In this document: positions 33,150 to 44,379 of the stretch, piece by piece
Numbering within the stretch: position 1 is the first letter of the stretch
Layout: the number at the start of each line of letters is the position of its first letter
Assembly (NCBI GenBank): GCA_032433765.1
Contig: JAVIAB010000092.1
Span: 62,224,126 to 62,288,125 of the forward strand
Source of the DNA: Megaustenia siamemsis
Taxonomy: Eukaryota > Mollusca > Gastropoda > Stylommatophora > Ariophantidae
DNA: 64,000 nt
Reading direction: 5' to 3'
Position numbers and translations under genes: made by a program
Notes under the pieces: model-generated
The model's input: the letters and a program-made list of their open reading frames with translations, nothing else
Database searches by the model: none
Told to the model about the DNA's origin: nothing

Positions 33150-34180
33150 ACGGGGGAGTCAGTCAACGAGATTAACTTCCATTGTACCTGCTAAACAGAA
33201 AGCTCTTAAGAGCTGACTGCGATGAGCAGATATCTGAATGAATAGATATGACAGATGCTAAAAGTTGCGCATTAATTAGTTAAACAATGATACAGTTGTA
33301 AACATAGAGGCATTATTATTCTATTCAATATATAAGATTGAATTATTTCATTGTTAGAAAATACGTTTAAACTATGAAAGAAACAAAACGCACAGAATGA
33401 GAATCATATTGTCTACATTAATAGATAGCGGAGAATAATTGTCAGGTTTGGATATTCCAAGAGACGATATGTATATACATTTACACATGTAAACAAATTG
33501 ATATAAAATACAATCACCAGTAAGAAACATTCACAAACACAACCTTTACAGATCAATTCTTCCGAATGCAAAAATTCTTATGTTCTTTGCAACGTGCAAA
33601 TTTTAAAACGGTAAATGTAAAAAAAAAAAATCTTCACCCTCATCTGAGAATATATCTTCTTCTTGATCTAAATAACTCGTCTAGAATTGTGCATGTTGTC
33701 ACACAAGTTGTAACATTAACACATAAAACAGATAGTGTGCTCTGCTTTCTATTTTCTGAACACGCATTTGGCTTCTTGCAAGAGTGTTTACGTCTCTACT
33801 CGGTTGTTCCACCTTATGGGCGTGACCTCAGAATGAAAGGGGGCGGTCCCCTGGGACACTGACTCACATTGGAACTGAGAGAAGCTAATATCGATCCGAG
33901 CCTTTTACCAATTCCTCAACTCTGGCCGCCTGTCAGAGAGCCCAGGAACGCAGTTAGATTGTTTTATCACCATCGATATAGCTTCGGCATCTCAGGCCAA
34001 ATTTTATAGAAAACGGGTTAGCATTTTTTTCCCCATCGCTTGTGTAGGTTTCTGGTATCTGTTGGCACAGTCTGTGGTTGAACTTCTCTTGGTTATTGGA
34101 CACAAGATGTTAGACCCGAAGAGGGAAAAATGTGTTTGAATGATTTTGAACTTGGCGAAGATTTATGTTTATTTTTATTT
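32425..34180. other. Unannotated spacer with a GA run
   Basis: Purine-rich tract at 32590-32780 and (GA)n at about 33109-33147. No gene or interspersed repeat recognised. Confidence 0.35.
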
Positions 34181-34186
34181 TTAAAA

Positions 34187-34436
34187 GGGAGCCGCGATAG
34201 CTCAGTGGTTAGTGAACTGGACTACAAAGGACAAGAGGTAGGGTTCGATCCCAACCGACGGCTTCCAGGTTCACCTAGCCTTTAATGGGTACCGGATTTT
34301 TTCTGGGAAAGTAAAGCGACACGGGCGTAATACCGATCACATTACCTCTAAAAATCGTGTGGTAAGGGTCTGTAAAATTTATGGTCACTAACACCATATT
34401 CCCTATACGCCACTTGGCGTGGGCACTACTTTTTTT
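34187..34436 (+). mobile_element. SINE-1
   Basis: Near-consensus head GGGAGCCGCGATAGCTCAGT and B box GGGTTCGATCCCAACC, with a complete 3' palindrome followed by GGGCACTACTTTTTTT. No unambiguous TSD. Confidence 0.92.
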
Positions 34437-34614
34437 ATATTCTTAAACATCACTCAGAATTGATCTTGTTGGGTATATGTTCACCGCCAAAATGACAAAT
34501 AATAGTACCATCATTTTGACTGAAACAATGACAAGTAAAAAGATAATTTAATAATAAAATTAAAACGTTAATCAGTAATGTAAATATATAAATCTTACTA
34601 CTGGGGGAGTCAGG

Positions 34615-34760
34615 GAGTAAAGGGTGGTGGTTCGGCAGGTGTCCATCCTCTCTCCATACCTATTCAACATCTATACTGAATAAAAATCATGAGAAACGTC
34701 AGAATTGATGCCAGTTATGTAAAGTTCGACCCTTTCACAATAAATACAACATAATGCAAT
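34615..34760 (+). pseudogene. LINE RT fragment (LINE-B-like)
   Basis: The + strand reads RQVSILSPYLFNIYTE (34632-34680) and, after a stop, a METSEL-like stretch. This corresponds to the conserved G.RQGC.LSPYLFN RT motif. Isolated, with stops. Confidence 0.7.
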
Positions 34761-34769
34761 AATTGATCT

Positions 34770-35610
34770 CTAATGCCTGATTGTAAGATACAGATCGTTT
34801 GTTCTCAATATATATTTCCTGTATATAGGCCTAAACATTTTTATATTCAATTTTGGTTCGATGATAGTGTTGGTACCTTTACTCTCAGGTTATTCGGTTA
34901 GTCGCCTAAAGAATCTCCTCGTCGTTGTTCATACTCATTGTTTAATAATGAAGATGACACTTTACAACGTTTACTCATAACCAAAGAAATGAAATAACGC
35001 CTGACCTGAGTTCAATGAAACTCCCCGATAGCTTATTGTAGACGACTAATGACACTCAGAATGTTTATATCTCGGACATTGTTTTTATTAAGAACATAGT
35101 GATACTCATAAACACTCTAATCGTCAACTTTTGACAGTTGACTCTATCTATAGTCATGATTGATGACATCTTCTACTCTACCTGAGAAGAATATTCCCTG
35201 TCCTGTCAGTATTTCTGTTATTCCCTAACTCACTGCCACTGAAATCCTTGCTATGAAAACTGTCAACATAATATCCAATAGACCGCACTAATTTTATTCA
35301 AGACACATTTCCAGGTAACAACATTACTCATTCCTCTACGCTCTATGTATCCTTAACGCTTCTACTTCTGTACGTCCATTTTCCCTCTACTATCCCAAAC
35401 GTCCAACCCTTGTCAACATCTTGTTGCTAACGGACTCTACTGGTCTCTAGTGTATATTTTCTGGTACTGCAATTCGTGACAATTTTAAGTCGTCCCTTTC
35501 TTCTTTTTCTTGTATTGGTCCTTTTTAAAAAAATTCATATTATGTTCTCATTATCTGTCTTTTATTATGTTTTTTTTTTAATGATCTTTTACCGGAGCTC
35601 AGATAAGCTG
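34770..35610. other. Unannotated spacer
   Basis: It lies between two LINE-B-like segments. It may be decayed LINE or inserted DNA, but no motif supports either. Confidence 0.3.
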
Positions 35611-35690
35611 GTGACATAGTCATTCTCTCAAACAGTGTCAATGGATTAAAGGTGATAACTGAGTGTGTTAAAAACATAGTGAAGAGCAAA

Positions 35691-36038
35691 TCTATTGATC
35701 TATCGAGCCGTACCCGGCCCATAGGGCATAGACCCAGATACTCTTTCTCTTATCTTAATTTTTTTTTATTCTAGCAGTTTTCAATCCTTGTAAAGATCTT
35801 TTATCAAATCTCGCCATTTGTCTCTTTTCTGTGCAAGCAATTCTATCTCATTGAGGGAGTCGATTCCTGCAGCTCTTGCTTCTCTGATCAATGTTCTTTT
35901 CAGTGTCTCTCTGGATCGGTCTCTTTTCCTCTTACCTGTTGTTTCCCTCATGAGGGCTTGCTTTGTTATTCGGTTATTATCTCTCCTCATCACATGTCCA
36001 ACATATGACCATCGTCTTCTATTGATTGCTGAAGATAT
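35691..36038 (-). mobile_element. LINE-A nested in LINE-B
   Basis: Reverse 5'-truncated LINE-A (RDNNRITKQALMRETTGKRK, then RDRSRETLKRTL). TSD TAGTGAAGAGCAAA (35677-35690) and TAGTGAAGAGTAAA (36039-36052), one mismatch, within the LINE-B RT frame. Confidence 0.92.
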
Positions 36039-36400
36039 TAGTGAAGAGTAAAACCTTCATCTAAATATGCAGAAAACGAAAATAACGTGCATCGACAGAG
36101 CAGAAAAGCAAAATTATCATCAACAACGAAAAATGTGGAATTGTAACAAGCTATAAATACCGGGTGGTCCGTGTTAACTAACAATGGAGACTGCCAGAAA
36201 GAAATCAAAAGAACACAGCAATAAACAAAAATTAAATGATATGAGGAACATTTGGGATAATATCAACACGATAGCAACATTAAAACTATTGAGGGCATGT
36301 ATCATCCCAACAACAACAACATATGGCTGTGAATAGTGGACAAGCTCGAAAATAACAATGAAGATAACGGATTCACCCGAAACAAAACGATATAGATAAA

Positions 36401-36662
36401 AAGTAAAAAAAAAGTAAAGTACTCCCGTCACGCCAAGTGGCGTATAGGGAATATGGTGTTAGTGACCATAAATTTTACAGACCTTCGGCACATGATTTTT
36501 GGGGTAATGTGGTCGGTATTACGCCCGTGTCGCTTTACTTTCCCAGAAAAAATCCGGTACCAATTTAAGGCTGGGTGAACCTGAAGCCGTCGGTTGGCAT
36601 CGAACCCTACCTCTAGTCCTTTGTAGTCCAGTTCACTAACCACTGAGCTATCACGGCTCCCT
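36401..36662 (-). mobile_element. SINE-1 nested in LINE-B
   Basis: Near-consensus reverse copy. Perfect 12-bp TSD GATATAGATAAA at 36389-36400 and 36663-36674. It splits the LINE-B RT C-terminal region. Confidence 0.94.
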
Positions 36663-37360
36663 GATATAGATAAAGGCTTAAGATAATTAGGATAATGAGA
36701 GAAGCAATGACGACATTTAGACGATTAGAGGCCACAGAGATGGAATTTCTCAGAAGAATGTTGAAAGTTTCCTGGACAGCTAAAAAGACCAATGAGAAAG
36801 TTCTCAAAGAGGCCAACACAAAAAGGGAGCTCTTAAAAAACATCAGAAGCAATCAACATTTTTTGGGCACATCATGAGAAGAGGAAAGTTGGAATACTTG
36901 GCAAAACTGGCAAAATAAAAGGAAAGAGAGATCGCGGACGACAAAGAGAGAAAATACTGGATAGCTTAGTGTCATGGCATGGAAAACAGTCAACAACAGA
37001 ACTCATACGATGCACTGTGGATAGAAGATTGTGGAAGGACATGATCGCCAACGCCAACCGGTATGGCACATGATGATGATGCTGATGATGAATGGCGACA
37101 TTAACAGACCTACACTTTGGAAAGAAATGGCGTATAAACACCATTCTACAGAGGAAATATAAATGCTATGTCTAAGCCAAAAGACACATTTGACTACATA
37201 GAACAATAATGGAAGATACAGCCCCGGGAAAACGAGATAGGGCAGATCAATAAGAAAGTGATTTCAAGACATCATGGCGTGTTAGACATTGAACATGTCT
37301 AACAAAAGAAATGGGAGATTTTGCGTTATATTCCTTTCTCTTTCTTTTTGATGTATGTTG

Positions 37361-38480
37361 AAATCTTTCAAAGATGTTGAAGTCTTCATTGATGTTGAGA
37401 CCTTTCGTGGATGTTGAAATCTTTCATGAATGTTGAGGTATTTCTTTGGAAGTTAATGTCTTTCATGGATGTTGAAGTCTTTCATAGATGTTAAGTCTAT
37501 CTTTGAATGTTGAGGCTTTTCATTGATGTTGAGGTCTTTCATGGATGTTGAAGTATTTCATGAATGTTGAGGTCTTTCATAGATGTTAAAGTCTATCTTT
37601 GAATGTTGAGGCTTTTCATTGATGTTGAGGTCTTTCATGGATGTTGAAGTATTTCATGAATGTTGAGGTCTTTCATAGATGTTAAAGTCTATCTTTGAAT
37701 GTTGAGGCTTTTCATTGATGTTGAGGTCTTTCATAGATGTTGAAGTCTTTCATAGATGTTGAAGTCTTTCATAGATGTTGAAGTCTTTCATGGATGTTGA
37801 AGTCTTTCATGGATGTTGAGGCCGTTCATGGATGTTGAGGTCTTTCGTAGATATGTTGAGGTCATTCTTTGGATGTTGAAGTCTTTCATGGATGTTGAGG
37901 TCTTTCATGGATGTTGAAGTCTTTTATGAATGTTAATGTCTTTCATGGATGTTGAATTCTTTCATGAATCTTGTGGTCTTTCATGGATACTGAAGTATTT
38001 CATAGATGTTGAAGTCTTTCTTTGCATGTTAATGTCTTTCATGGATATTGTAGTCTTTCATAAATGTTGAAGTCTTTCATGGATGTTGGGGTCTTTCGCG
38101 GATGTTGAGGTCTTTCATAGATGTTGAGATATTTCATGGATGCTGAAGTCTTTCATGTTGAAGGAGTCTGTTATTTTCTGTAGAAGTCTTTCATGGATTT
38201 GAAGTCTCTGATAGATATTGAAGTCTTTCAGAGATATTGAAGTCGTTCAGAGATAGTGAAGTCTTTCATTGTTGCAGAAGTCTATAATAGATGTTAAATT
38301 CTCTAATGAATGTTGAAGTCTTTCATGGATGGTGAGGTCTTAAATGGATGTTGACGTCTATTGTGGATGTTGAAGTCTTCCATTGATGTTGACATCTTTC
38401 CTGGATATTATTGAAGTCTCTGATGGATGTTGAAGCAATTCATGTTTATTTACTTATATTTTTCATAGATATTGAAGTCT
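37361..38480. repeat. 19-bp minisatellite, about 55-60 units
   Basis: Unit TTGAAGTCTTTCATGGATG with frequent variants (TTGAGGTC, ATAGATG). A longer super-repeat of about 95 bp is visible at 37500-37720 (TCTATCTTTGAATGTTGAGG recurs three times). Confidence 0.95.
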
Positions 38481-38634
38481 TTCATGGTACCTTGTTGACT
38501 TCTTTACATCTAAGTTTTATCCTACAAGTAATCAGTTTCGCTTTATAAGTTTAATTTTTTAAAACTTTTATTATATAGCAATCATAGGTTTCTTTTATCT
38601 TGAGATAGGTTGCAAGTTCGTTCTTGTATCGTGT

Positions 38635-38874
38635 TCAAGTCACATTAGCGTTGTGTTCATGTATGCTATCATGAAGTTTGATTACTAAAGCGCCACCAAT
38701 GCTAGAGTAGATTACTTCGTCTTTCCAGTTCATAGTTTCTTTTTTGTCAACTTCCGTTGTGAAGATGGTGGGATCTAGGTCAAGTTCTCTTGATCGCTGC
38801 AGTAAGTGCATTCGGGATCTGATTAATTTCGGTTCTCCGTTGTATTTTTCTGCGTTAAAGTAAAAGTGATGATC
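38635..38874 (-). CDS. Unexplained conserved-looking open frame, possible exon
   Basis: The - strand frame, from after an AG at 38875 to a stop at 38635-38637, reads DHHFYFNAEKYNGEPKLIRS, then RMHLLQRSRELDLDPTIFTT, EVDKKETMNWKDEVIYSSIG and GALVIKLHDSIHEHNANVT. It has no repeats and balanced, protein-like composition, which no other unassigned frame here shows. An AG precedes it and AAT|GTGACT near the end could be a donor, so it may be an internal exon of a - strand gene or a piece of a transposon ORF. I do not recognise the family. Confidence 0.3.
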   Translation of the reverse strand, partial: DHHFYFNAEKYNGEPKLIRSRMHLLQRSRELDLDPTIFTTEVDKKETMNWKDEVIYSSIGGALVIKLHDSIHEHNANVT

Positions 38875-40105
38875 TTATTACATCTGCGCCGCTAAAGCGA
38901 TGTTGTACGTCGGCAACAGTCCTATTTTGACAAATCAAGTGTTGTGAATGCGACCTTCCAACGTCTAGTCTTGATCTGCGCTTTACGTTACATTGGTGCT
39001 GTTCATGGCCGTTATTGGAATTCCTTGACGCAAGTTATTTCCATGTTACTTATCAATGTAAACTACTTCGTCGGCCGCAGTTTTATCTCTTTACGGAATT
39101 TGCATAGTGTTTTGTTCGTCCTGGGATGCTTTTACTAGAGTAATCAGAAATCGAAAGGGGGCGAAATTGTGTGTACGACATTTTTGTGTGTGCTACGTCA
39201 TCGTAATGGTTCATCATACATCCCTTGAGTCTAGACCGGCCGTGCGTTAATCTTACGGTCGGTTGTTTGATGTGCGACGGGAATAATCTGACGACTAACT
39301 GTGTGTCTATATTTTCGGAATTGACGTCAACAACGATGGCCTAACATCATCAATCGCGCTACATTGTTTTTAAAATATGACGATCATCCTTTTCAAGAGG
39401 ACGTGAACTCCCGGTATATGGTGGATAGGCGGCGGAACAATTGAAGGCTATGCATGAAAAGTGTTCCTTGTTGCATTTTCCTCATATTCCAAGTCCGGCT
39501 TGTTGCAGGAGCTACTGAGTTAAGTGCTCTGTGCACACCGTGAGCTGTGTGTCCATCCGTTTTGATCATGTTTCGATATTCCAATTGCTTTCGATGAATG
39601 ATAATATCGTATAACAGGGAAAAGTTGGCTGTGTTCACTTTCTGCGCGGTTTCGCCTTATGTCTTTTGGCGTGTGCTGAGACTGCTATGATGGGGACTAC
39701 AGTTACCTTTCTTTGTTTGGGAGATGAGATTCGGATGATTACACTGGCACGGGCGGTTGAGCAATTATGGATTTTAATTCGTTTGAAGTGATACCTGGGC
39801 CTTCTATAACCAAATAACCAATAACCAAATAGTTTCTTTTATTTTTGCGAATCGAAAGTGAGAATTGTTTATCCTTGTTTATTTGCCAAAGGTTGTAGTT
39901 GCTTATCACATTATATATTTGTTTCAAATAATAAGAGGGTGGTAGTAACCATAGACAAAGGTAGCTAAAGTTTGGATTCATTCAAGTGGGCTTCCCACAC
40001 AGGGAACTATATCGGAGGGTGTAGTTTCTTGTTGTGTTGAATTGCCTTTTTTTGGACACCTATTGGTGTAGACAAAAACGTTGGTCAATTTCACTGTTAA
40101 CAATT
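38875..40105. other. Unannotated, relatively GC-balanced spacer
   Basis: It adjoins the open frame at 38635-38874. The - strand at about 38890-39060 has a further stretch without stops (RRSRLDVGRSHSQHLICQNR), perhaps a frameshifted continuation. Otherwise nothing recognised. Confidence 0.3.
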
Positions 40106-40109
40106 AGAG

Positions 40110-40248
40110 TGTGTTTGTGCGTGTATATGTGTGTGTGTGTGTGTTTTTTTTGTCCGTGTGTATGTGTGTGTGTGTTTATATTTGTGTGTGTGATTGTGTG
40201 TATATATGTGTGAGTGTGTGTGTGTGTTTGAGTGTGTGTTTGTGCAAT
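40110..40248. repeat. (GT)n-rich tract
   Basis: Interrupted GT/TGTG repeats. Frames rich in Cys/Val/Tyr or Thr/His are artefacts. Confidence 0.93.
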
Positions 40249-40448
40249 CATTTACAGTCTAAAATTGTAGCTGGTTACATTTTAAAACTACAAATCTGAT
40301 CTTGTCTTCCATCTTGAATTGAACACTTTACGCAACTCTTTTTTAGAAACACATTTTCGGTCACTTTTTATCATATAATCCACACTCCGACATTAAAATA
40401 AACCATCATCCTGGACAATCGAAAAGTTATATACTTTTTTTATCCTTA

Positions 40449-40770
40449 GGGAGACGCTGTAGAGAAGTGGTTAGTGAACTGTTCTACTGATGTTAACAAG
40501 TCGGGTTTAGTACCAATTGATGTTAAAAAAAAAAAAGTAAAGTACCCCCGTCAAGCCAAGTGGCGTATAGAGAGTATGGTGTTAGTGACCATAAATTTTA
40601 CAGACCTTTGGCACAGGATTTTTAGAGTAATGTGTTTGTACTACGCCCGTGCCGCTTTACGTTCCCAGAAAAAAAAATCCGGTACCCATTAAAGGCTGGG
40701 TGAACGTCCAGTTCACTAACCACTGAGCTATCGCGGCTCCCAGTACCAACTGATGGCTTCGATATTAATC
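40449..40770 (+). mobile_element. Old SINE-1 host copy, split by another SINE-1
   Basis: GGGAGACGCTGTAGAGAAGT head to GGGTTTAGTACCAATTGATG (decayed B box), resuming after the insertion with TGATGGCTTCGATATTAATC. Much more diverged than the insert, consistent with its older age. Confidence 0.7.
40523..40741 (-). mobile_element. SINE-1 nested in SINE-1, with internal deletion
   Basis: Reverse copy. TSD AGTACCAATTGATG (40509-40522) and AGTACCAACTGATG (40742-40755), one mismatch. About 50 bp including the B box (between GGCTGGGTGAAC and GTCCAGTTCACTAAC) is missing, so this copy could not be transcribed by pol III. Confidence 0.9.
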
Positions 40771-41039
40771 CAAACTTGAATAAATGCATAATTTTTATAT
40801 TTTACCTGAGAAAGAAAGATGGCGCTGATGCATTGTTGGCCACATTACAAGTGTTTTTTTAAATGTGTTCATTAAAAGTTGTTTGCCAGTTGTTACTGGA
40901 AACGATCACAGGCAATAAAATCAAACACAATTCCTAGTCCACAATTAATAACGAACTTTGGTCTAAAAGAAAAATGCTGAATGGAGAGATATATTCAGAA
41001 GCACTCGAAGATATCATGGGTTTATATGATAGCAGAGTG

Positions 41040-41648
41040 ACTATTTACCTGCCCAAAGAGGACTAGACACCGGACCTCCCTACCCAGAGAGGGCTAAACA
41101 CCGGATCTCCCTACCTAGAAAGTATTAGACACCGTATCTCCCTACTTAGAGAGGACTAGACACCGGATCTAACTACCAAGATAGGACAAGACACCGGATC
41201 TCCCTACCGAGATAGGACTAGACACCGGATCTCCCTACCCAGAGAAGACTAGAACCGGATCTCCCTACCCAGAGAGGACTAGACACCGTATCTCCCTACC
41301 GAGATAGGACTAGACACCGGATCTCCCTACCCAGATAGGACTAGATACCGGATCTCCCTACCGAGATAGGACAAGACACCGATCTCCCTACACAGAGAGG
41401 ACTAGACACCGTATCTCCTTACCGAGATAGGACTAGACACCGGATCTCCCTACCCAGATAGGACTAAACACCGGATCTTCCCTACCCAGATAGGACAAGA
41501 CACCGATCTCCCTACCCAGAAACCAAGAAAAGGGAAAACCCAGATAATCCACGAATTCGAGGTGACAATTTCCACCGCTGGGATTCGAACCCGTCTACTT
41601 CCTGTCCAGAGGCCGATGTCATACCTCTAGACCACCCAGACCCCTGTT
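41040..41648 (-). mobile_element. SINE-2 expanded by an internal minisatellite
   Basis: The - strand head at 41648-41575 reads GGTCTGGGTGGTCTAGAGGT with B box GGGTTCGAATCCCAGC. It continues GGATTATCTGGGTTTTCCC and then TTTCTGGGTAGGGAGATC, the equivalent of TCTGAGGGTATACAGATCC in other SINE-2 copies. That segment is what the adjacent 31-bp array repeats. Confidence 0.7.
41063..41522. repeat. 31-bp minisatellite, about 15 units
   Basis: Unit GACTAGACACCGGATCTCCC plus TACCCAGAGAG with variants CGAGATAG and one-base deletions. It lies inside a SINE-2 and is built from SINE-2 body sequence. Confidence 0.95.
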
Positions 41649-41774
41649 ATATATTTTGTTCTTTGTATCAGTTTCATTACAGTCGGGCATCCCCATATCC
41701 ACTCCACCGAAAGTCCCATAATTTCTTGAAGCTCATACTGACTGCACCTTTTAGGTATTGATTATAGATGCATC

Positions 41775-41920
41775 TGCTTTTCCCTCTAGGCATTCCGGCC
41801 ACGACCAGACCCTTTTTCCACCTTGGACTCATCAGTCTCCCAATATATGCATCCTTGTCACACTCATCTACTTCTTCTTTTAGGAATGAAGAACAAGCTT
41901 GAACCCCCTCACCCCGCCCC
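41775..41920. repeat. Unnamed interspersed repeat, copy 1
   Basis: Shares CATTCCGG, GACC..CCCTTTTTCCACCT, GACTC.TCA.TCTC and AGGAATGAAGAACAA in order with 44020-44135. Family unknown. Confidence 0.65.
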
Positions 41921-41941
41921 CTCTCCCTATTATTATACCAT

Positions 41942-42196
41942 AAAAAAAGTAAAGTAGCGCCGTCACGCCAAGTGGCGTATAGGGAATAAGGTGTTAGTGA
42001 CCATAAATTTTACAAACCTTCGGCACATGATTTTTGGGGTAATGTGGTCGGTATTATGCCCGTGCCGCTTTACTTTCCCAGAAAATAATCCGGTACCCAT
42101 TAACGGCTGAGTAAACCGGAGCCGTCGGTTGGGATCGAACCCTACCTCTTGTCCTTTGATGTCCAGTTCACTAATCACTGAGCTATCGAGGCTCCC
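41942..42196 (-). mobile_element. SINE-1
   Basis: Reverse copy. TSD ATTATTATACCAT (41929-41941) and ATTATTAGACCAT (42197-42209), one mismatch. Confidence 0.93.
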
Positions 42197-42209
42197 ATTA
42201 TTAGACCAT

Positions 42210-43520
42210 CGCCACCTATATTTCTCAAGCCTGCCCGTTGAGGTAGTTTTCTCGAAAGGGCTAAATCTTGTGACATCTTGACCTATGCGAGCAATAGACG
42301 GTTGACGTCATTTTATCCACAATCGTCCCTGCTCGAAAACGTCACAGTCATTGGGCGTTTTGGGAAAAACCCCTTCAGTCGGCAGGTTTTGAGATATAGG
42401 TAACACTGATTAGATGAAGCACGCCAGTCATGAATAGTAGGTAAGGGTGCAGCTATGATAAGACGCTGCAAATTGAAGTCAAACTAGGTACAAGCAAAAT
42501 GAAACAATTGAGAACATAGATCAGATGTCTGTTTAACTGGTAAACCACAGGAACTTTCAGTGTGCATCCATTGCGTCATTGTTTTGGAAGAACTGTGCAG
42601 CTTTGTGTTTGTCGACGAAACATTTCTTTTAACGGGTAATTAAATAATCTGTCCAGGGGGAGATAAACTTTGATAGTAAACTGTTATCCGTCGGGACGAT
42701 CAAAAGCGAAAAATAATCAAACTGAAAATAAAGTATTTATCAAAAGCGAATATATCGGATCGAAAAGCACAGTTATACAAAGCAAGTATTAAGAAGTCAC
42801 ACGTAATCCACGCATATACAACACACACATCTAATGTATAGAAAAGTCATTTATCAGTTTTACAAGACAGAGATAAAGTGTGAGGAATATGAAAAATAAT
42901 ATGATAGCAATAGCACCAGCATCTATGAAGTTAATTTTATGATCGAAGGCGGCTCATAAAAATAAAATACAAATAACATCATGAGAGCTAGGAATCCACT
43001 GACACGAAGGCGCCATTTCGTGAATGTAGACAATATAAGGCTTGTATCACGTGATCTGATGCGCAATTAACCGGTTTAAGAACTAGCAACTTTCACGACC
43101 CCAACTTTTGATTCCGGCTCTTTTTATTATCCTATGTCGGGAGCAGCTTGGCTTCGAGATCAGAATTGCTCGGGCTTAAATACGACAATTCGCCAGCCAT
43201 ATTTCCTTTCAATCGTTTCCGGTTCTTGTTCATATTTCCAAACATTTCGTGCGTGTGCACGCGTACTACACGTGCAGTGATGTCGTCAGGCGTGACGGAT
43301 AACATGGTGCCATGTAATGAGTCCTCCACTTTGGCCAGACTCACAAAAAAGCTGTAGCAATTAAATTGGTCTGAAGGATATTAGCGAGATTGGTTTTTAT
43401 ATATTTCTTGCTGTTCAGTTTGTAGTTCCTCGTATGGGGCGTTACGTTCTGAGAACTATTTTTAATGTTTCATTGACTTCATGATAAAACTCTCTTCTCT
43501 CTTTTTTTTTTTCTCTCTCT
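42210..43520. other. Unannotated spacer
   Basis: 1.3 kb without repeats I recognise. Short opposing frames at 43132-43357 overlap and show no family motif. Confidence 0.3.
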
Positions 43521-43524
43521 CTAG

Positions 43525-43796
43525 CATCGTCATCAAGTACCATGTCTGCTGGCGTAGGTGATCATGTCTCTCCACAACTTTCGATCTGAACAGTTATTTA
43601 TTATTTCTGTTGTTTACCTATTCGGCCAAGACTTTCTCTTAAACTGTCTGGTATCTTTTACACAAGACCTGAGAAGAGCAATGTGATCCACGCCCACCTC
43701 CCTGGAAGAAAAACTATATGGGGCAATCTATTCGCTAAACAAACAGCTGACTTCATGAGAGAGTCTGGAATCCTACTCTGATTGAGTCTTGATCGC

Positions 43797-43847
<51 letters not shown>

Positions 43848-44010
43848 CTTTTCTCTTTGCTTCCCTCTATCTATCCGTCCTCAATTTTCTCAGTTGTTAC
43901 AATTTATTCCAGCTGTTCCCGTCATATTACATGGCTACGAAATGATGATTATTTCTTCATAATATTGGAAAGTAGCTCTCTTTATGTGCTCTCTTTCTCT
44001 GCGAATGCAG
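43525..44010 (-). pseudogene. LINE-B 3' end, interrupted
   Basis: Reverse LINE-B segments 43525-43659 (tail CATCGTCATCAAGTACCATG, GTGATCATGTCTCTCCACAA) and 43852-44010 (CTTTGCTTCCCTCTATCTAT, GATGATTATTTCTTCATAAT). They are separated by a LINE-E insertion. Confidence 0.85.
43660..43843 (+). mobile_element. LINE-E 3' end (RNase H-type LINE) with (GA)n tail
   Basis: TSD GTATCTTTT at 43651-43659 and 43844-43852. The + strand reads VIHAHLPGRKTIWGNLFAKQ then TADFMRESGILL and a stop, resembling the C-terminus of RNase H-bearing LINE ORFs (LWGS..QLRRTADFL..TG). It ends in a pure (GA)n run of about 45 bp. Family call is tentative; the insertion itself is well supported. Confidence 0.65.
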
Positions 44011-44019
44011 AATCTCGGA

Positions 44020-44135
44020 GAACATTCCGGATCGACAAAACCCTTTTTCCACCTTTAGACTCCTCAATCTCTCAAATAATATATACACCATTGCCCCACT
44101 CATTCTCCTCTTCTCTTAAGGAATGAAGAACAATC
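44020..44135. repeat. Unnamed interspersed repeat, copy 2
   Basis: Collinear with 41775-41920. Borders the LINE-B relic. Confidence 0.65.
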
Positions 44136-44379
44136 TTGGCGATGTCCTCTTTGTCCAGAGCAAGGCCAACTCAGTGCCAGAGCTGCCAGCGAGCTTATCG
44201 GATACTAACAAGTTCACTGTACTGAGGTTTCCTTATTTATATGTATTTAGCAATATCCATTTTTTTTCTATTACTAATTTTCGCAATATTTACTAGATTA
44301 AGATTTAGTTTTACATTAAAGAAGACTCTCGTGTTACTGTGTTGTATTAAAATTAAAAAACAACATTTGTTGTTTACGA

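Larger units (their letters stand above)
35612..37090 (+). pseudogene. LINE-B relic carrying two nested insertions
   Basis: Three host segments (35612-35690, 36039-36400, 36663-37090) read in order: AGDIVILSNSVNGLKVITEC (altered YADD box) and NLHLNMQKTKITC; then LKLLRACIIPTTTYGCE; then EFLRRMLKVSWTAKKTNEKV, LKEANTKRELLKNIRS, and a (GATGAT)n tail at about 37072-37090. The catalytic D is replaced by G (AGDI), and stops and frameshifts are present. Confidence 0.87.

Noticed and set aside
40060..40299. Cys/Val-rich small protein ORF
   Set aside because: Translation of a GT-rich microsatellite.
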